Positions 18,058 to 27,955 are shown, counted from the first letter of the stretch. The stretch: 64,000 nucleotides of DNA from Lishizhenia sp965656535 (GCA_965656535.1 CBFHKX010000001.1:248001-312000); one strand, 5' to 3'. A program made the numbers and translations. Notes: generated by a model from the letters alone, not told the origin.

Positions 18058-18077
18058 CTTAAAATTATAAGGTAAGG

Positions 18078-18944
18078 ATGGGATATTCTAACAAAGGAGG
18101 AGCTAAAAAAGCCAACTCTAAGAAGAAAGCTTCGACTTCTAAAAAAACAAGCAACTCTAAAGACTTTAAGAAAAAAGACGGTTACAAGAAACCTTTTGTT
18201 AAAAGGGAATCTAAAGAACCTATGCCTAAATTTTCTAAAGAAATAAGGTTAAATAAATTTTTATCTAACGCAGGTATTTGCTCCAGAAGAGAAGCCGATG
18301 TTCTAATTGCGACAGGAGTAGTATCAATTAATGATAAAATTATTACTGAACTTGGATATAAAATTAAGCCGGGAGATGTTGTGAAATACGACGGTGAAAC
18401 GATTAACGCTGAAAAGAAACGCTACGTTTTACTTAATAAGCCAAAAGATTACATTACCACAATGGATGACCCTTGGGGACGAAAAACAGTAATGGGATTG
18501 GTAATTAAAGCCTGTAAAGAAAGGGTTTACCCTGTTGGTCGTTTAGACAAAGACACAACTGGTTTACTCTTGTTTACAAACGATGGTGATATGGCCAAAA
18601 AACTTACGCATCCGAAGTATAAAGCTGCGAAAATGTATCATGTTACCACAAACAAGCCGGTATCTGTAGAAGATATTGAAAAAGTTAGAGCAGGCTTAAC
18701 ATTGAAAGACTGTGAAATAAAGGTAGACCAAATTGAGTACGTAGAAGGTAAAACGAGTAGAGAAGTAGGAATTAAAATACACTCGAGCAAAAACCGTATT
18801 GTTCACAGAATATTTGAGCATTTAGGCTACGAAATATATCGTTTAGATAGAGTTCAATTTGCGAATTTGACGAAAAAAGATTTACCCAGAGGATTTTTTA
18901 GACATTTATCAGAACAAGAAGTATCATTTTTAAAAATGAATTAA
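18078..18944 (+). CDS. rluB: Ribosomal RNA pseudouridine synthase, RsuA/RluB family
   Basis: 288 residues. Residues 1-50 are a Lys/Ser-rich, probably disordered extension. An S4 RNA-binding domain (about 57-105, RLNKFLSNAGICSRREAD) is followed by the synthase domain with the catalytic motif GRLDKDTTGLLLFTNDGD (Asp157). The enzyme isomerises uridine in large-subunit rRNA; the exact position (RluB versus RsuA or RluE type) is inferred from overall likeness only. The stop codon overlaps the start of the downstream lipoprotein gene by 1 nt (TAATG). The long basic N-terminal tail is common in Bacteroidota members. Confidence 0.92.
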   Translation: MGYSNKGGAKKANSKKKASTSKKTSNSKDFKKKDGYKKPFVKRESKEPMPKFSKEIRLNKFLSNAGICSRREADVLIATGVVSINDKIITELGYKIKPGDVVKYDGETINAEKKRYVLLNKPKDYITTMDDPWGRKTVMGLVIKACKERVYPVGRLDKDTTGLLLFTNDGDMAKKLTHPKYKAAKMYHVTTNKPVSVEDIEKVRAGLTLKDCEIKVDQIEYVEGKTSREVGIKIHSSKNRIVHRIFEHLGYEIYRLDRVQFANLTKKDLPRGFFRHLSEQEVSFLKMN

Positions 18945-19648
18945 TGAAAACAATCTTTGCATTATTTCTTATTGGTCTTTTATTTTCGGCCTGTAAAACA
19001 GCTCCAAAAAAAGAAAACGACACGTCTCTTTTTAGCGATTACTTTTATCCAAATAGAGATAAAACTCCATTGATATATATTTATCAAGATTCGGTAAATG
19101 GTCTAAACGAAAAGTTCTTTCGCACCTATACCACTGAAGGAGAAGACCAAAATTTCTTTAACGTAGAACGCTATTCAGCAGATTTCAGAATTACGGAAGC
19201 TTACCAATATAGCTTAAGAGATAGTTTGCGCATAAACGACCATATGGTAGTTGATGGATATGGAGAAAAAAGGAAAGCCAAAGTAAGAGCAAATTACCTT
19301 TTACCAAGAACCTTGAATGATGAAAGTTTTTTCTCTTCTAGTTTTCCTTCTCAGTTAGACAGCGTTATCTTAATATACGAAGTAAAAAGTACGGTTTTAA
19401 ACGCTGACCATAGTGTTCAGTTTAACGGAAAAGAACACCAAGCCATTGTGGTAAGGGATAGTTTAAAGTATCAAGTTTACAACCCAATAACTCAAAAAGC
19501 AAAAAGCACTGTTGTAGCTCAAAATAGCGTTTATGCAAAAGGTCTTGGTTTATATAGCTACGGATCTGTAAAAAATAGCATTTTGTTCAAATTACAGAAA
19601 ACGCTCACGGAAGAAGAGTGGAGAGCCGTCAAAAAAACAGCAATGTAA
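18944..19648 (+). CDS. Lipoprotein of unknown function
   Basis: 234 residues with a lipobox (LFSAC, Cys about 17). The mature part is mixed alpha/beta with FFRTYTTEGEDQNFFNVERY, EAYQYSLRDSLRINDHMVVD and a final EEWRAVKK. No family recognised. It starts inside the stop codon of the pseudouridine synthase gene (TAATG), so its translation is coupled to that gene, and it is followed after 31 bp by an outer-membrane protein gene. Confidence 0.72.
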   Translation: MKTIFALFLIGLLFSACKTAPKKENDTSLFSDYFYPNRDKTPLIYIYQDSVNGLNEKFFRTYTTEGEDQNFFNVERYSADFRITEAYQYSLRDSLRINDHMVVDGYGEKRKAKVRANYLLPRTLNDESFFSSSFPSQLDSVILIYEVKSTVLNADHSVQFNGKEHQAIVVRDSLKYQVYNPITQKAKSTVVAQNSVYAKGLGLYSYGSVKNSILFKLQKTLTEEEWRAVKKTAM

Positions 19649-19679
19649 CGCTAAGCAATAATTAAATTATATAGTCTAT

Positions 19680-20561
19680 ATGAAACACCTTCTCTTATTT
19701 ATTCTTCTTTTTTGCACATTTAGCGCTTCGCCAGCGTTTGGACAAAAAGGGCGAAAAAAAGCAAAGAATGCGTTCGCAAAAGGAACGCTATTTGGCTATT
19801 GGGGATATAATCGCTCTGTATACACTAAAAGTGATATCAATTTTATTTCTAACGACTACGACTTTACATTAAAGGGAGCAAGCGCTTCGGATAACCCTGA
19901 AAAATTTGATCCTTCTATCTATTTTAATATCAATAAAATAACCATTCCTCAGTTCAATGCAAGAATTGGATATTACTTTAAAAACCACTGGGCAATTTCT
20001 TTGGGTTACGACCATATGAAATACCTTTTGAATGATAACAATGAGGTATTATTGAATGGAACAATTGCTCCAGGAATTGATGCAAACTGGTCTGGAACTT
20101 ATTCAAATTTCCCAGTAGTTACTAATAGAAAACAGTTTCATTACGAAAATTCTGACGGACTCAATTATATGCGACTCGAGCTTACACGAACCGATCAATG
20201 GTACGAGACGAGAAAAAAGAATGGATGGTTTGCCCTAAGTTCTAATGTAGGTGTTTCTTCAGGTTTTCTGCTTTCTTTTAACGACTTTCGATTTGGTGGT
20301 GAGCATACAGTAAGAACAGTTTCCATAAGTGGATATGGATTAAGCGCACACTTCAATGCACGATTTGAATTTTTTAACCACGTTTTTTTCCAATCCGGAT
20401 TTGCAACAGGATTTAATCATCAAACAAAAGTAAAAAACAGACCTAATGACAACAGCGCAATTACTAAGCAACGCTATGGTTATGCTTCTTGGGAAAGTGT
20501 AGTTGGTTTTTTGCTTTACATTCGCCCTACCAACGGATGCGGAACATGTCCTAAATGGTAA
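19680..20561 (+). CDS. Probable outer-membrane beta-barrel protein
   Basis: 293 residues. Signal peptide (about 1-22, ending AFGQ), a basic stretch GRKKAKNAF, then alternating amphipathic strands with aromatic edges (YYFKNHWAISLGYDHMKYLL, LNYMRLELTRTDQWYE, HFNARFEFFNHVFFQSGF), consistent with a small barrel. The C-terminus is GCGTCPKW, with two cysteines that could bridge, instead of the usual terminal aromatic strand. Downstream gene is convergent at 4 bp, so any terminator lies inside recO. Function unknown; barrel prediction is from strand pattern only. Confidence 0.7.
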   Translation: MKHLLLFILLFCTFSASPAFGQKGRKKAKNAFAKGTLFGYWGYNRSVYTKSDINFISNDYDFTLKGASASDNPEKFDPSIYFNINKITIPQFNARIGYYFKNHWAISLGYDHMKYLLNDNNEVLLNGTIAPGIDANWSGTYSNFPVVTNRKQFHYENSDGLNYMRLELTRTDQWYETRKKNGWFALSSNVGVSSGFLLSFNDFRFGGEHTVRTVSISGYGLSAHFNARFEFFNHVFFQSGFATGFNHQTKVKNRPNDNSAITKQRYGYASWESVVGFLLYIRPTNGCGTCPKW

Positions 20562-20565
20562 AAAC

Positions 20566-21267
20566 CTAAATTAATTCTTCTAATACTTGAATACTCTTTA
20601 GTTCTTTAAAACCTGCTTGGTGATATCTATAATAGATTAACAAGTTCTGTACAATCTGTTTTCTTTGTTTTTTAGGAATATCGCTTGCTAATATCTCTGC
20701 AGGATGTTTATTAACTAAATTATTAAGTGTAGGAATAGACTCGTCCTTAACATATTTATGTCCAACCGGCTTACCCACCGTAAACTCTCCTTCTTCTAAA
20801 TCAAAGTAACTAGATTCTGCCAAAGGTTGAGGATAAAAACCTAAATACTTTGAATAGTTGAGTAAAAAATAGATAGGATAATTTGTAAACTCTTTTGTTT
20901 CATGTATAAAGGCAATTTCGTTTTCTAAGAAAGTATAAAGCGCTAAATCTTCTTCTTCACTTTGAATTGTAGCAGCACAAATTTCTGCAACAAAAAAAAG
21001 AATACTTGATCTTATTGGATTAAAAAATAACTCTTGATCTACTGCTAAAATATCTATGCCAGAAATCTTTGATAAGCTAGAATCTGAGCGCTTGTAACAA
21101 TTTATTTCTGCTATACTCAGCGGAAACAACGCATTGCCTTTTTTCTTTTTTCCTCCTTGAAACAAAAAACTAACCAAACCTTCTTCCTTAGTAAAAAACT
21201 TTAGAATTAAGCTCGACTCACTATAATCGATTTTTGACAATAAGATGCCGTTCAGGACAAGTTTCAT
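20566..21267 (-). CDS. recO: DNA repair protein RecO
   Basis: RecO helps load RecA on gapped DNA together with RecR. The 233 residues match the family: an N-terminal OB fold beginning LNGILLSKIDYSESSLILKF, the FQGGKKKK basic patch, and an alpha-helical C-terminal domain with FYPQPLAESSYFDLEEGEF. Zinc-binding cysteines found in some RecO proteins are absent. It follows porZ after 4 bp on the same strand, so the two are cotranscribed. Confidence 0.9.
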   Translation of the reverse strand: MKLVLNGILLSKIDYSESSLILKFFTKEEGLVSFLFQGGKKKKGNALFPLSIAEINCYKRSDSSLSKISGIDILAVDQELFFNPIRSSILFFVAEICAATIQSEEEDLALYTFLENEIAFIHETKEFTNYPIYFLLNYSKYLGFYPQPLAESSYFDLEEGEFTVGKPVGHKYVKDESIPTLNNLVNKHPAEILASDIPKKQRKQIVQNLLIYYRYHQAGFKELKSIQVLEELI

Positions 21268-21271
21268 TATA

Positions 21272-23581
21272 TTAGTTTACAAAAACTACTTTACCCACTT
21301 TACGTCCCTTACCCTCGTTTCTGGCTGTCCATATCAAATAAACACCTGTGCTGGCCCTTTCTCCTGTTAAAGTTCTGCCATTCCATGTTGCTGTACCTCC
21401 ATTTGAAGTAGTTTGATATACTAGATTACCCGAAACATCCGTAATTTTAACATCAGAATCAAAAGCAATACCTTGAATGGTAACTAAACCGGAATGCGTA
21501 GGCAAAACCGGGTTAGGAAATACGATTACTTCTTCGTATTCAGGATCTCCGTAAGTTGCATCACCACGAAAAGAACATAAACCTTTATTGGTAGCAATAA
21601 ATACCTCTCCTGTATTTTGATCAATTTCTAAATCCGTTATCTCATTTGAAATTAACGGACTATTTTCTTCGTTGAATTCGGCTAAAATTTCCAAGCCATC
21701 TTCAGAGAAAAGAAATAACCCAGCACCAGAGGTAGCAATCCATTTTCTGTTTGCTCCATCTACCTCTATATCCACTATGTCTACATTTTTAAAAACTTCC
21801 TCATTATTTTCTCCAAATTCGATAACCAACTTCTGAAAATTATAATCACCAAAATCTGCGTCCAATGCAGCTTCACTGTTATATAAAATTCTCAATCCCT
21901 TGGTTGTTCCAACCCAAATCTCGTTGTCAAAATCAACTGCTACTGTAGTTACTTCGTTAATAGGCAATGCTCCAGTAGATTCGCCTGTATTAAAAAGCTT
22001 AACCTTATCATCGCTCGTATCATCAAAATCAAGCCCTTCAGAAAAAGCAATTAAACCACCATCTTCAACTGCCATCCATTTAATATCATTATAATCAACT
22101 AAAACATCTCCAGTAACCCTATTCTTTGCAGCGTTGGGCAATTCAAAATCATACCAAAAACCGTTTTCCGCCAATACTTTCAATGGTCTATTCGCATAAC
22201 TATTTGCAACCCATAAATTTCCTTTACTATCAAAATTCATATCAGAAATATATGTCCACGTATTACCTAAAGAAGTAGCTTCTAAAAAGCTATTGGCATT
22301 ATTAAATGTATCTACCACCGTATTACCGTTTTCAACTAAAAACAAAGGCAATCTGGAATATGTTCCCACCGCAATTTTACCATTGTCTTTTGGGTCTACT
22401 GCCACAGCAAGATAATCCCAGACTTCGGCATTTGCTATAATAGGTTGATTATCTCTATTCACGTTTGTCCATTTTTCTTCATAAAAAGAATAAATTCCCG
22501 AATTATTAAAAGAAGGATTACCACCGCTTAATCCACCAGAAGCAACAACCAGTCTATCTCCCTGCCAGTCTAATTTAAAGCTTTTCGAACTATTTGGCCC
22601 TTCAACATTTAAAAAAGTAGTTGAAAAGGCATTTGGCGCCTTCACAAAACCGTTAGCGCGATCTGCAATATAATAATTGCCATCATAAAAAACGGTTGCA
22701 GCACTATTAGGAAAAACACCACCAACGTAATCAAAAATCACTTCCTTTAGTGTTTCACCAGCTTCAAAACTGTAGGTACCACCAAAAGTATTTACGAAAA
22801 CAGCTCCATTTGTATGGTCAATACCTGCTACTTCTACGCCCGATAGGAGTACCGTATTATTTGTAATATTAAAAACTGAATCTTCTGCATACGTATTGTG
22901 ATTAAAACTCGCATAAATCTGATTATTCGTATAAATGAGTCCGTTATACTTACCTAAATTGGTATAGTCAATTAAGCGCGTATCTGTATTCCACAGCGAC
23001 GCGTCCGCTAAAAACGGATTGTTAACGTCCGCCTTATACAAGATATTTTCACCTAACGCATAAATGGTATCGTTCTGAAAAGCTAGATCAATAACTGGTG
23101 CATTTCCAGCTGTTGGAAAATAAGTATCTTTCACCTCCATTTTCTTCGGGTCAATTACCACAATTCCAAAACCCGTAGCAACGTAAACGAAGTCTCTATA
23201 TGCCTTAATTGAATAGATTAACTTAGAACCCGTTATTTGCGAGGTTGCAATAAACGGAAAATTAATAATTGATTCGTTCTCCAAAACATCTATATTTCCG
23301 CTGGCATAACCAATAAAGAGCAATTTATTTTCATCGTATGTACCAAGTGTAGTAATTTCATTATCAGACAAAGCATTGACATTATTTCTAACCGTTTTTT
23401 CTCCCGAAAGAACATCATATGTAATTAAAATATTAGGCATGGCGCAATGCACTTTATCATTCACAACCTTAACATCCACAGCACTATTAGAAGGTGCGTG
23501 CAGTCTCCACTCTCCTGTGCCAACTTGTGCGTTGATAAACAAGCAAATGAAATAAAATAAACCAAATAGTACTAAGCGCAT
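21272..23581 (-). CDS. porZ: T9SS component PorZ (two-beta-propeller cargo protein)
   Basis: 769 residues from the ATG at 23581; upstream in-frame codons would need a TTG start. Signal peptide (about 1-20, ending INAQ), then GTGEWRLHAPSNSAVDV, the typical PorZ opening, followed by two seven-bladed propeller-like regions of two-component-regulator type (VYVATGFGIVVID, EIWVGTTKGLRIL, RKWIATSGAGLFLF, EVFIATNKGLCSF). Residues about 684-769 are a T9SS type A sorting domain (VFPNPVLPTHSG). PorZ is a surface subunit of the attachment complex, which places processed cargo on anionic LPS in Porphyromonas. Adjacent to recO, an arrangement I recall from other Flavobacteriales. Confidence 0.88.
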   Translation of the reverse strand: MRLVLFGLFYFICLFINAQVGTGEWRLHAPSNSAVDVKVVNDKVHCAMPNILITYDVLSGEKTVRNNVNALSDNEITTLGTYDENKLLFIGYASGNIDVLENESIINFPFIATSQITGSKLIYSIKAYRDFVYVATGFGIVVIDPKKMEVKDTYFPTAGNAPVIDLAFQNDTIYALGENILYKADVNNPFLADASLWNTDTRLIDYTNLGKYNGLIYTNNQIYASFNHNTYAEDSVFNITNNTVLLSGVEVAGIDHTNGAVFVNTFGGTYSFEAGETLKEVIFDYVGGVFPNSAATVFYDGNYYIADRANGFVKAPNAFSTTFLNVEGPNSSKSFKLDWQGDRLVVASGGLSGGNPSFNNSGIYSFYEEKWTNVNRDNQPIIANAEVWDYLAVAVDPKDNGKIAVGTYSRLPLFLVENGNTVVDTFNNANSFLEATSLGNTWTYISDMNFDSKGNLWVANSYANRPLKVLAENGFWYDFELPNAAKNRVTGDVLVDYNDIKWMAVEDGGLIAFSEGLDFDDTSDDKVKLFNTGESTGALPINEVTTVAVDFDNEIWVGTTKGLRILYNSEAALDADFGDYNFQKLVIEFGENNEEVFKNVDIVDIEVDGANRKWIATSGAGLFLFSEDGLEILAEFNEENSPLISNEITDLEIDQNTGEVFIATNKGLCSFRGDATYGDPEYEEVIVFPNPVLPTHSGLVTIQGIAFDSDVKITDVSGNLVYQTTSNGGTATWNGRTLTGERASTGVYLIWTARNEGKGRKVGKVVFVN

Positions 23582-23681
23582 AAATATCAAATCTCTTTTC
23601 AGAACGCAAGTTCGTTAAAAATATTTGAAAAGGCTTGTATTCTTTAGAACAAACAAATTAAACAAACTAGATTTGAAGCCT

Positions 23682-23689
23682 TATCTTTG
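23682..23689 (+). promoter_or_regulatory. -7 promoter element of hemW, predicting a leaderless transcript
   Basis: TATCTTTG matches TAnnTTTG and ends only 4 nt before the ATG at 23694. If real, transcription starts at or next to the start codon. It also argues against the upstream in-frame ATG at 23625. Confidence 0.5.
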
Positions 23690-23693
23690 TGCT

Positions 23694-24818
23694 ATGTCTG
23701 GCATCTACATACACATTCCTTTTTGCAAAAAAGCTTGTACCTATTGTGATTTTCATTTTAGTACAACATTTGAAAAATATAGAACACAACTCATCGATGC
23801 CATTTGTCTAGAAATCAAAACTAGACAAACCTACGTGCCTTCAAAACACATTAACACCATATACTTTGGAGGAGGAACACCGAGTTTACTTAACAACGAG
23901 GAACTGAGTAAAATTTTGAACCAAATTAATACTATATTTACTGTAGATTGCAACGCAGAAATTACTTTAGAAGCCAATCCAGATGATATAAATGAACAGA
24001 AACTTAATGAATGGCAATCTCACGGGATAAACAGGCTAAGCATTGGTGTTCAATCATTTAGAGAAAGTGATTTACGTTGGATGAATAGAGCTCACAAGTT
24101 AGAAGATGCTCATAATGCATTACGATCTGCTAAAAACAAAGGTTTTGAATTGAGTTTAGACTTAATGTATGGACTACCCAATTTAAGCAAAAGTGAATGG
24201 ATCCAAAATATAGAAAGCGCTTTAAACTACCATCCTGAACATATTTCAGCCTATTGCTTAACGGTAGAAGAGAACACAGCACTCTATAAGCAAGTAAAAA
24301 CAGGGAGGATAGCGTTAAGTACAAATGAAGAAGAAGCCGAGCAATTTTCTATTCTTCAATATACATTAATCAAGAACGGTTATGAGCACTATGAGATTTC
24401 TAATTTTACAAAAAACCAAAAATATGCCAAGCACAATAGTAATTATTGGTTAGGGCAACCTTACCTCGGTGTAGGTCCGTCCGCGCACAGTTACAATGTA
24501 AACTCTAGAAGCTGGAACATCAAAAACAATTCGCGTTATATTCAAAAAATTACTAACAACGAAAGCGTAACAGAGACAGAAGTACTCTCGCAAACAGACA
24601 TTTTTAATGAATCCTTACTGATAGGATTAAGAACAAAATGGGGTGTTAATTTAACTCAGCTACAAAAGGATCTGGTTATCAGGAGCGAGTTTCAAGCGCA
24701 ATTAAATAATATACTAAGTGAAAATAAGGCTTACATATCGGAAAATCATTTAATTTTAACCAATGAAGGAAAAGCATATGCAGACGCGATTGCAGCTCAA
24801 CTTTTTATTGTAGACTAA
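23694..24818 (+). CDS. hemW: Radical SAM protein HemW (heme chaperone, formerly annotated as coproporphyrinogen oxidase)
   Basis: 374 residues from ATG 23694 (MSGIYIHIPFCKK). The first 20 residues hold the radical-SAM cluster motif CxxxCxYC (Cys11, Cys15, Cys18; the fourth cysteine of HemW-type sequences is replaced by the CDFHF context). YFGGGTPS and RLSIGVQSF follow as SAM-binding motifs, and HNSNYWLGQPYLGVGPSAHS is the HemW signature near the middle. The protein delivers heme to acceptor proteins rather than oxidising coproporphyrinogen. It heads a five-gene plus-strand operon and is followed by the fRMsr gene after 2 bp. Confidence 0.92.
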   Translation: MSGIYIHIPFCKKACTYCDFHFSTTFEKYRTQLIDAICLEIKTRQTYVPSKHINTIYFGGGTPSLLNNEELSKILNQINTIFTVDCNAEITLEANPDDINEQKLNEWQSHGINRLSIGVQSFRESDLRWMNRAHKLEDAHNALRSAKNKGFELSLDLMYGLPNLSKSEWIQNIESALNYHPEHISAYCLTVEENTALYKQVKTGRIALSTNEEEAEQFSILQYTLIKNGYEHYEISNFTKNQKYAKHNSNYWLGQPYLGVGPSAHSYNVNSRSWNIKNNSRYIQKITNNESVTETEVLSQTDIFNESLLIGLRTKWGVNLTQLQKDLVIRSEFQAQLNNILSENKAYISENHLILTNEGKAYADAIAAQLFIVD

Positions 24819-24820
24819 AA

Positions 24821-25309
24821 ATGGCAGAAAATTTAACAATAGCAGGCGAAACAAAAGAAGAAAAATACAAAGTACTTCTTCCACAAATTAAAGCACTTTT
24901 GGCAGGCGAAAATAATACAATAGCCAATTTAGCCAATGTATCAGCTGCACTGAAAGAAACGTTTAATTGGTTATGGATAGGTTTTTACCTTGTTACAGAT
25001 GAAAACGAATTAGTGCTTGGACCATTTCAAGGACCAATAGCTTGTACGCGCATAAGAAAAGGTAAAGGCGTATGCGGAAGTGCATGGGAAAAAGAAGAAA
25101 CACTCGTTATAGCTGATGTAGAAAAATTTCCTGGGCACATAGCTTGTAGTAGTCACTCCAAATCGGAAATTGTAGTTCCACTTATCGCAAATGGAAAAGT
25201 TAAAGGCGTATTGGACGCTGACAGCGCTGAATACAATCATTTTGATGAAACAGATAAAAAATATATAGAAGAACTATGCACAGAATTAAGCGCATTTATT
25301 CAATATTAA
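24821..25309 (+). CDS. msrC: Free methionine-(R)-sulfoxide reductase (GAF domain)
   Basis: 162 residues, a single GAF domain. The three family cysteines are present: Cys75 (IACTRI), Cys85 (GVCGSAW) and Cys109 (HIACSSHSKSEIV), spaced as in E. coli fRMsr (84, 94, 118). The enzyme reduces free methionine-R-sulfoxide in the cytosol, an oxidative-stress repair step. It is 2 bp after hemW and its end overlaps the next gene by 34 nt, so coupled expression is likely. Confidence 0.93.
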   Translation: MAENLTIAGETKEEKYKVLLPQIKALLAGENNTIANLANVSAALKETFNWLWIGFYLVTDENELVLGPFQGPIACTRIRKGKGVCGSAWEKEETLVIADVEKFPGHIACSSHSKSEIVVPLIANGKVKGVLDADSAEYNHFDETDKKYIEELCTELSAFIQY

Positions 25310-26805
25310 TTGCAGTAACCGTTCTTTCTGGATGTGCACAAGTTGGTGTAATTACAGGAGGAGATAAAGACACTATTGCGCCCAAGCCGTTGGTAGATAG
25401 GGTGATTCCTCCAAATGCGAGTCTGAATAGTAAACCTAAGCAAATACAAATTCCCTTTAATGAATATATTCAGCTCGTTAATCCGCTTGAAAATATTCGT
25501 GTTACCCCAAACACCTTAACTGTTGAAGCCTCAATCAAAAATAAAACCTTGGTGTTAGATTTATCCGGAGAGTATTTAGAGAACACTACTTATTCTATCG
25601 AATTCAATAGAGCTATTCAAGATATTACAGAAAAAAATGATTCTATCTTCAGTTATGTATTTTCTACTGGCCCAATAATCGATAAAAACAAAGCTAGTTT
25701 TATTGTTATCGACGGCTTTAAGAAGCAACCAGTAAGTAACATAACAGTAGGCCTGTTTGATTCAATAATTAAAATAGACAGCATTAGACAACCTGAATAT
25801 AAAACATCTACTGGTAAAAACGGAGAAGCTAATTTTGAATATATAAAGTCGAAAAATTACTACGTATATGCTTACGATGATATAGATCAAAACGGTACAT
25901 TAACTATAGGAGAGCGTGCAGGAATCATTGATTCTGTCTATTTCATAGGTGATACAATTGGATTAAAATCAATGATAAAAATATCTGAACAAGAGCAGCC
26001 TTTTAACCTATCAACTGATTTTCTTCCGCCCTCCACTTGGAAAATATGGAGCAATGTTAAACTAGACAGTTTAGAACTTGAATTTCTAACGCCCAAGCCT
26101 AGTTTTGTACATTTTAGCGACACGATTTTGGCCTTCTACAAAAATGAGAAACTATCTGCCTTACAACTTAGTTATAAACAAGACACACTTACAAAAAGGG
26201 TAAAGAGCCAACAAATCGAACTTACCACGAATACCAACCTTTTAGACAATCATTTACGCTATAATCAACCCCTTCGCGTCTTCTTCAATGACGCCATTGA
26301 ATCTATAGACTATACAAAAATTCTCATAGACGGGAACAGCATTGAAAGTAATCAAACATCGCTAAACTCAACTAAACTAAGTTTATCGCTAGAAAATGAT
26401 TTATTTAAAGATACATCTAAGTTGTACTTTCTACCCAAATCGATCAAATTTTTATCTCTAGAACAAAACGATACGCTTAAATTCAAAGTTCACAAACAAC
26501 AAATGAAAGACGTTGGAAACTTAGTAGTTCTAGCTGACACACTTTTTAAACCTGGTATTCTACAATTAATGTTGGGAGAAAAAGTAGTAGCAGAATCAAA
26601 ATCTGACACAACAACGACCGTAATCAATTTTAAAGAACTACAACCCAATACATACAGCTTTAGGTTTATAGAAGACACTAACAAAGACGGTAAGTGGACA
26701 CCAGGAAATGTGTATAACATGACCCTGCCAGAAAACATAATTTGGTTTACTAGTTCTTCTAAAGTGAGAGCCAATTGGGATGTTGAAGTAAAACTGACAT
26801 TTTAA
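25276..26805 (+). CDS. Lipoprotein with Ig-like (Big_5) domain
   Basis: 509 residues. Lipobox at about residue 20 (VLSGCAQ). The N-terminal part has the Bacteroidota Big_5 signature: PKPLVDRVIPPNASLN, IQIPFNEYIQL, TYSIEFNRAIQDITEKN. A carboxypeptidase-regulatory-like segment with YVYAYDDIDQNGTLTIGE follows, and the end again shows FIEDTNKDGKWTPGN, a DxDxDG-type loop that may bind calcium. The protein probably sits in the outer membrane as a structural or adhesive lipoprotein. The start codon lies within the last 34 nt of the fRMsr gene, an overlap that is long but fits an in-frame lipoprotein signal. Confidence 0.85.
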   Translation: MHRIKRIYSILIAVTVLSGCAQVGVITGGDKDTIAPKPLVDRVIPPNASLNSKPKQIQIPFNEYIQLVNPLENIRVTPNTLTVEASIKNKTLVLDLSGEYLENTTYSIEFNRAIQDITEKNDSIFSYVFSTGPIIDKNKASFIVIDGFKKQPVSNITVGLFDSIIKIDSIRQPEYKTSTGKNGEANFEYIKSKNYYVYAYDDIDQNGTLTIGERAGIIDSVYFIGDTIGLKSMIKISEQEQPFNLSTDFLPPSTWKIWSNVKLDSLELEFLTPKPSFVHFSDTILAFYKNEKLSALQLSYKQDTLTKRVKSQQIELTTNTNLLDNHLRYNQPLRVFFNDAIESIDYTKILIDGNSIESNQTSLNSTKLSLSLENDLFKDTSKLYFLPKSIKFLSLEQNDTLKFKVHKQQMKDVGNLVVLADTLFKPGILQLMLGEKVVAESKSDTTTTVINFKELQPNTYSFRFIEDTNKDGKWTPGNVYNMTLPENIIWFTSSSKVRANWDVEVKLTF

Positions 26806-26806
26806 T

Positions 26807-27955
26807 ATGGAAAGAGCCAATCCTTTAAATACTCTATTTTCAGGTAAACGCGTCTACATCATTATTGGCTTATTTCTAATTGTATCTAGTTTTTTAGTTT
26901 ATCGCAGCCTTACAGAAATAAAATATGTACCAACTAAAGAAAAAGGCACACACACTTGGATAGACACCAATAAAGACGGTGTAATACAATCCTTTGAAAT
27001 GCTAAGTGACTCAAATGGAAACTACCAGCAGATTAATGCAACATCTGTCTTCTCTGAAATAGAACTAACCACCAGCACGCTACTTTGGATAATTGTCGCA
27101 TTAATTTTTGTAGTCTTCAGAGATCTCGCCTATATGAACCGCGTACGCTTATTTACTGACGGATCTCTTACATTTAAACGAAGTTTTATAACCATAATGC
27201 TATGGGAATTCGCTTCTGCACTCACACCAGGTGTAGTTGGTGGATCCGCGGTAGCCCTGTTTATTTTAAATAAAGAAGGCATTTCTATGGCTAAATCAAC
27301 CGCTATTGTAATGCTCTCTACGCTTATGGATAACCTTTTCTTCGTAATTATGATACCCGTTGTTCTTTCTATTATTAGTATAGATACAATGTTTGGAGAA
27401 GAAGCGATATGGATGACATCTATTTTCTGGATTGGTTACACAATTATTACTAGCCTCAGTATACTACTTTTTCTTGCTGTAATTGTCTATCCCAAACTAA
27501 TAGGAAATACACTCTTAGCTATAACCAAACTCAAGTGGTTCAAAAGGTGGAAAAACTCTGCCGAAACCTTTTCTAAAGAAATCATTGTAACGGCCTCAAT
27601 TATGAAAAAAAAAGAGGTCGTTTTCTGGTTAAAAACCTTTGGTGCTACTGTATTAGCCTGGATAAGTCGATATTTAATTATAAATGCCTTAGTAATGGCC
27701 TTTATCTCTTTAAATACTTTGCAACACATTGTACTTCTAGGAAAACAACTGATACTTTGGTTACTTATGCTTGTTAGTCCAACCCCAGGAGCCAGCGGAA
27801 TTGCAGAATTTGCCTTTTCTGAGCTGCTCAGACCGTTTTCGGACTCCCTTTTATTACTAACGTGCATTGCACTTCTTTGGAGATTATTATCTTATTTTCC
27901 TTATTTATTCATTGGCGCAATAATTTTACCAAAATGGTTAAAAACGAAAAAATGA
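26807..27955 (+). CDS. Membrane protein of the LPG-synthase-TM/flippase-like family
   Basis: 382 residues with about eight hydrophobic segments (first about 16-35, then about 84-104, 118-140 and more after 160). FEFASALTPGVVGGSAVAL-like sequence at about 137-155 and LVSPTPGASGIAEFAF at about 320-335 are signatures of the UPF0104/lysylphosphatidylglycerol synthase transmembrane domain. An EF-hand-like DTNKDGVIQSFEM loop lies between the first two segments, on a loop of about 45 residues. The catalytic C-terminal domain of MprF is absent. The family includes lipid flippases and glycosyl-lipid transporters; the substrate is unknown. It overlaps the LD-carboxypeptidase start by 4 nt. Confidence 0.85.
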   Translation: MERANPLNTLFSGKRVYIIIGLFLIVSSFLVYRSLTEIKYVPTKEKGTHTWIDTNKDGVIQSFEMLSDSNGNYQQINATSVFSEIELTTSTLLWIIVALIFVVFRDLAYMNRVRLFTDGSLTFKRSFITIMLWEFASALTPGVVGGSAVALFILNKEGISMAKSTAIVMLSTLMDNLFFVIMIPVVLSIISIDTMFGEEAIWMTSIFWIGYTIITSLSILLFLAVIVYPKLIGNTLLAITKLKWFKRWKNSAETFSKEIIVTASIMKKKEVVFWLKTFGATVLAWISRYLIINALVMAFISLNTLQHIVLLGKQLILWLLMLVSPTPGASGIAEFAFSELLRPFSDSLLLLTCIALLWRLLSYFPYLFIGAIILPKWLKTKK

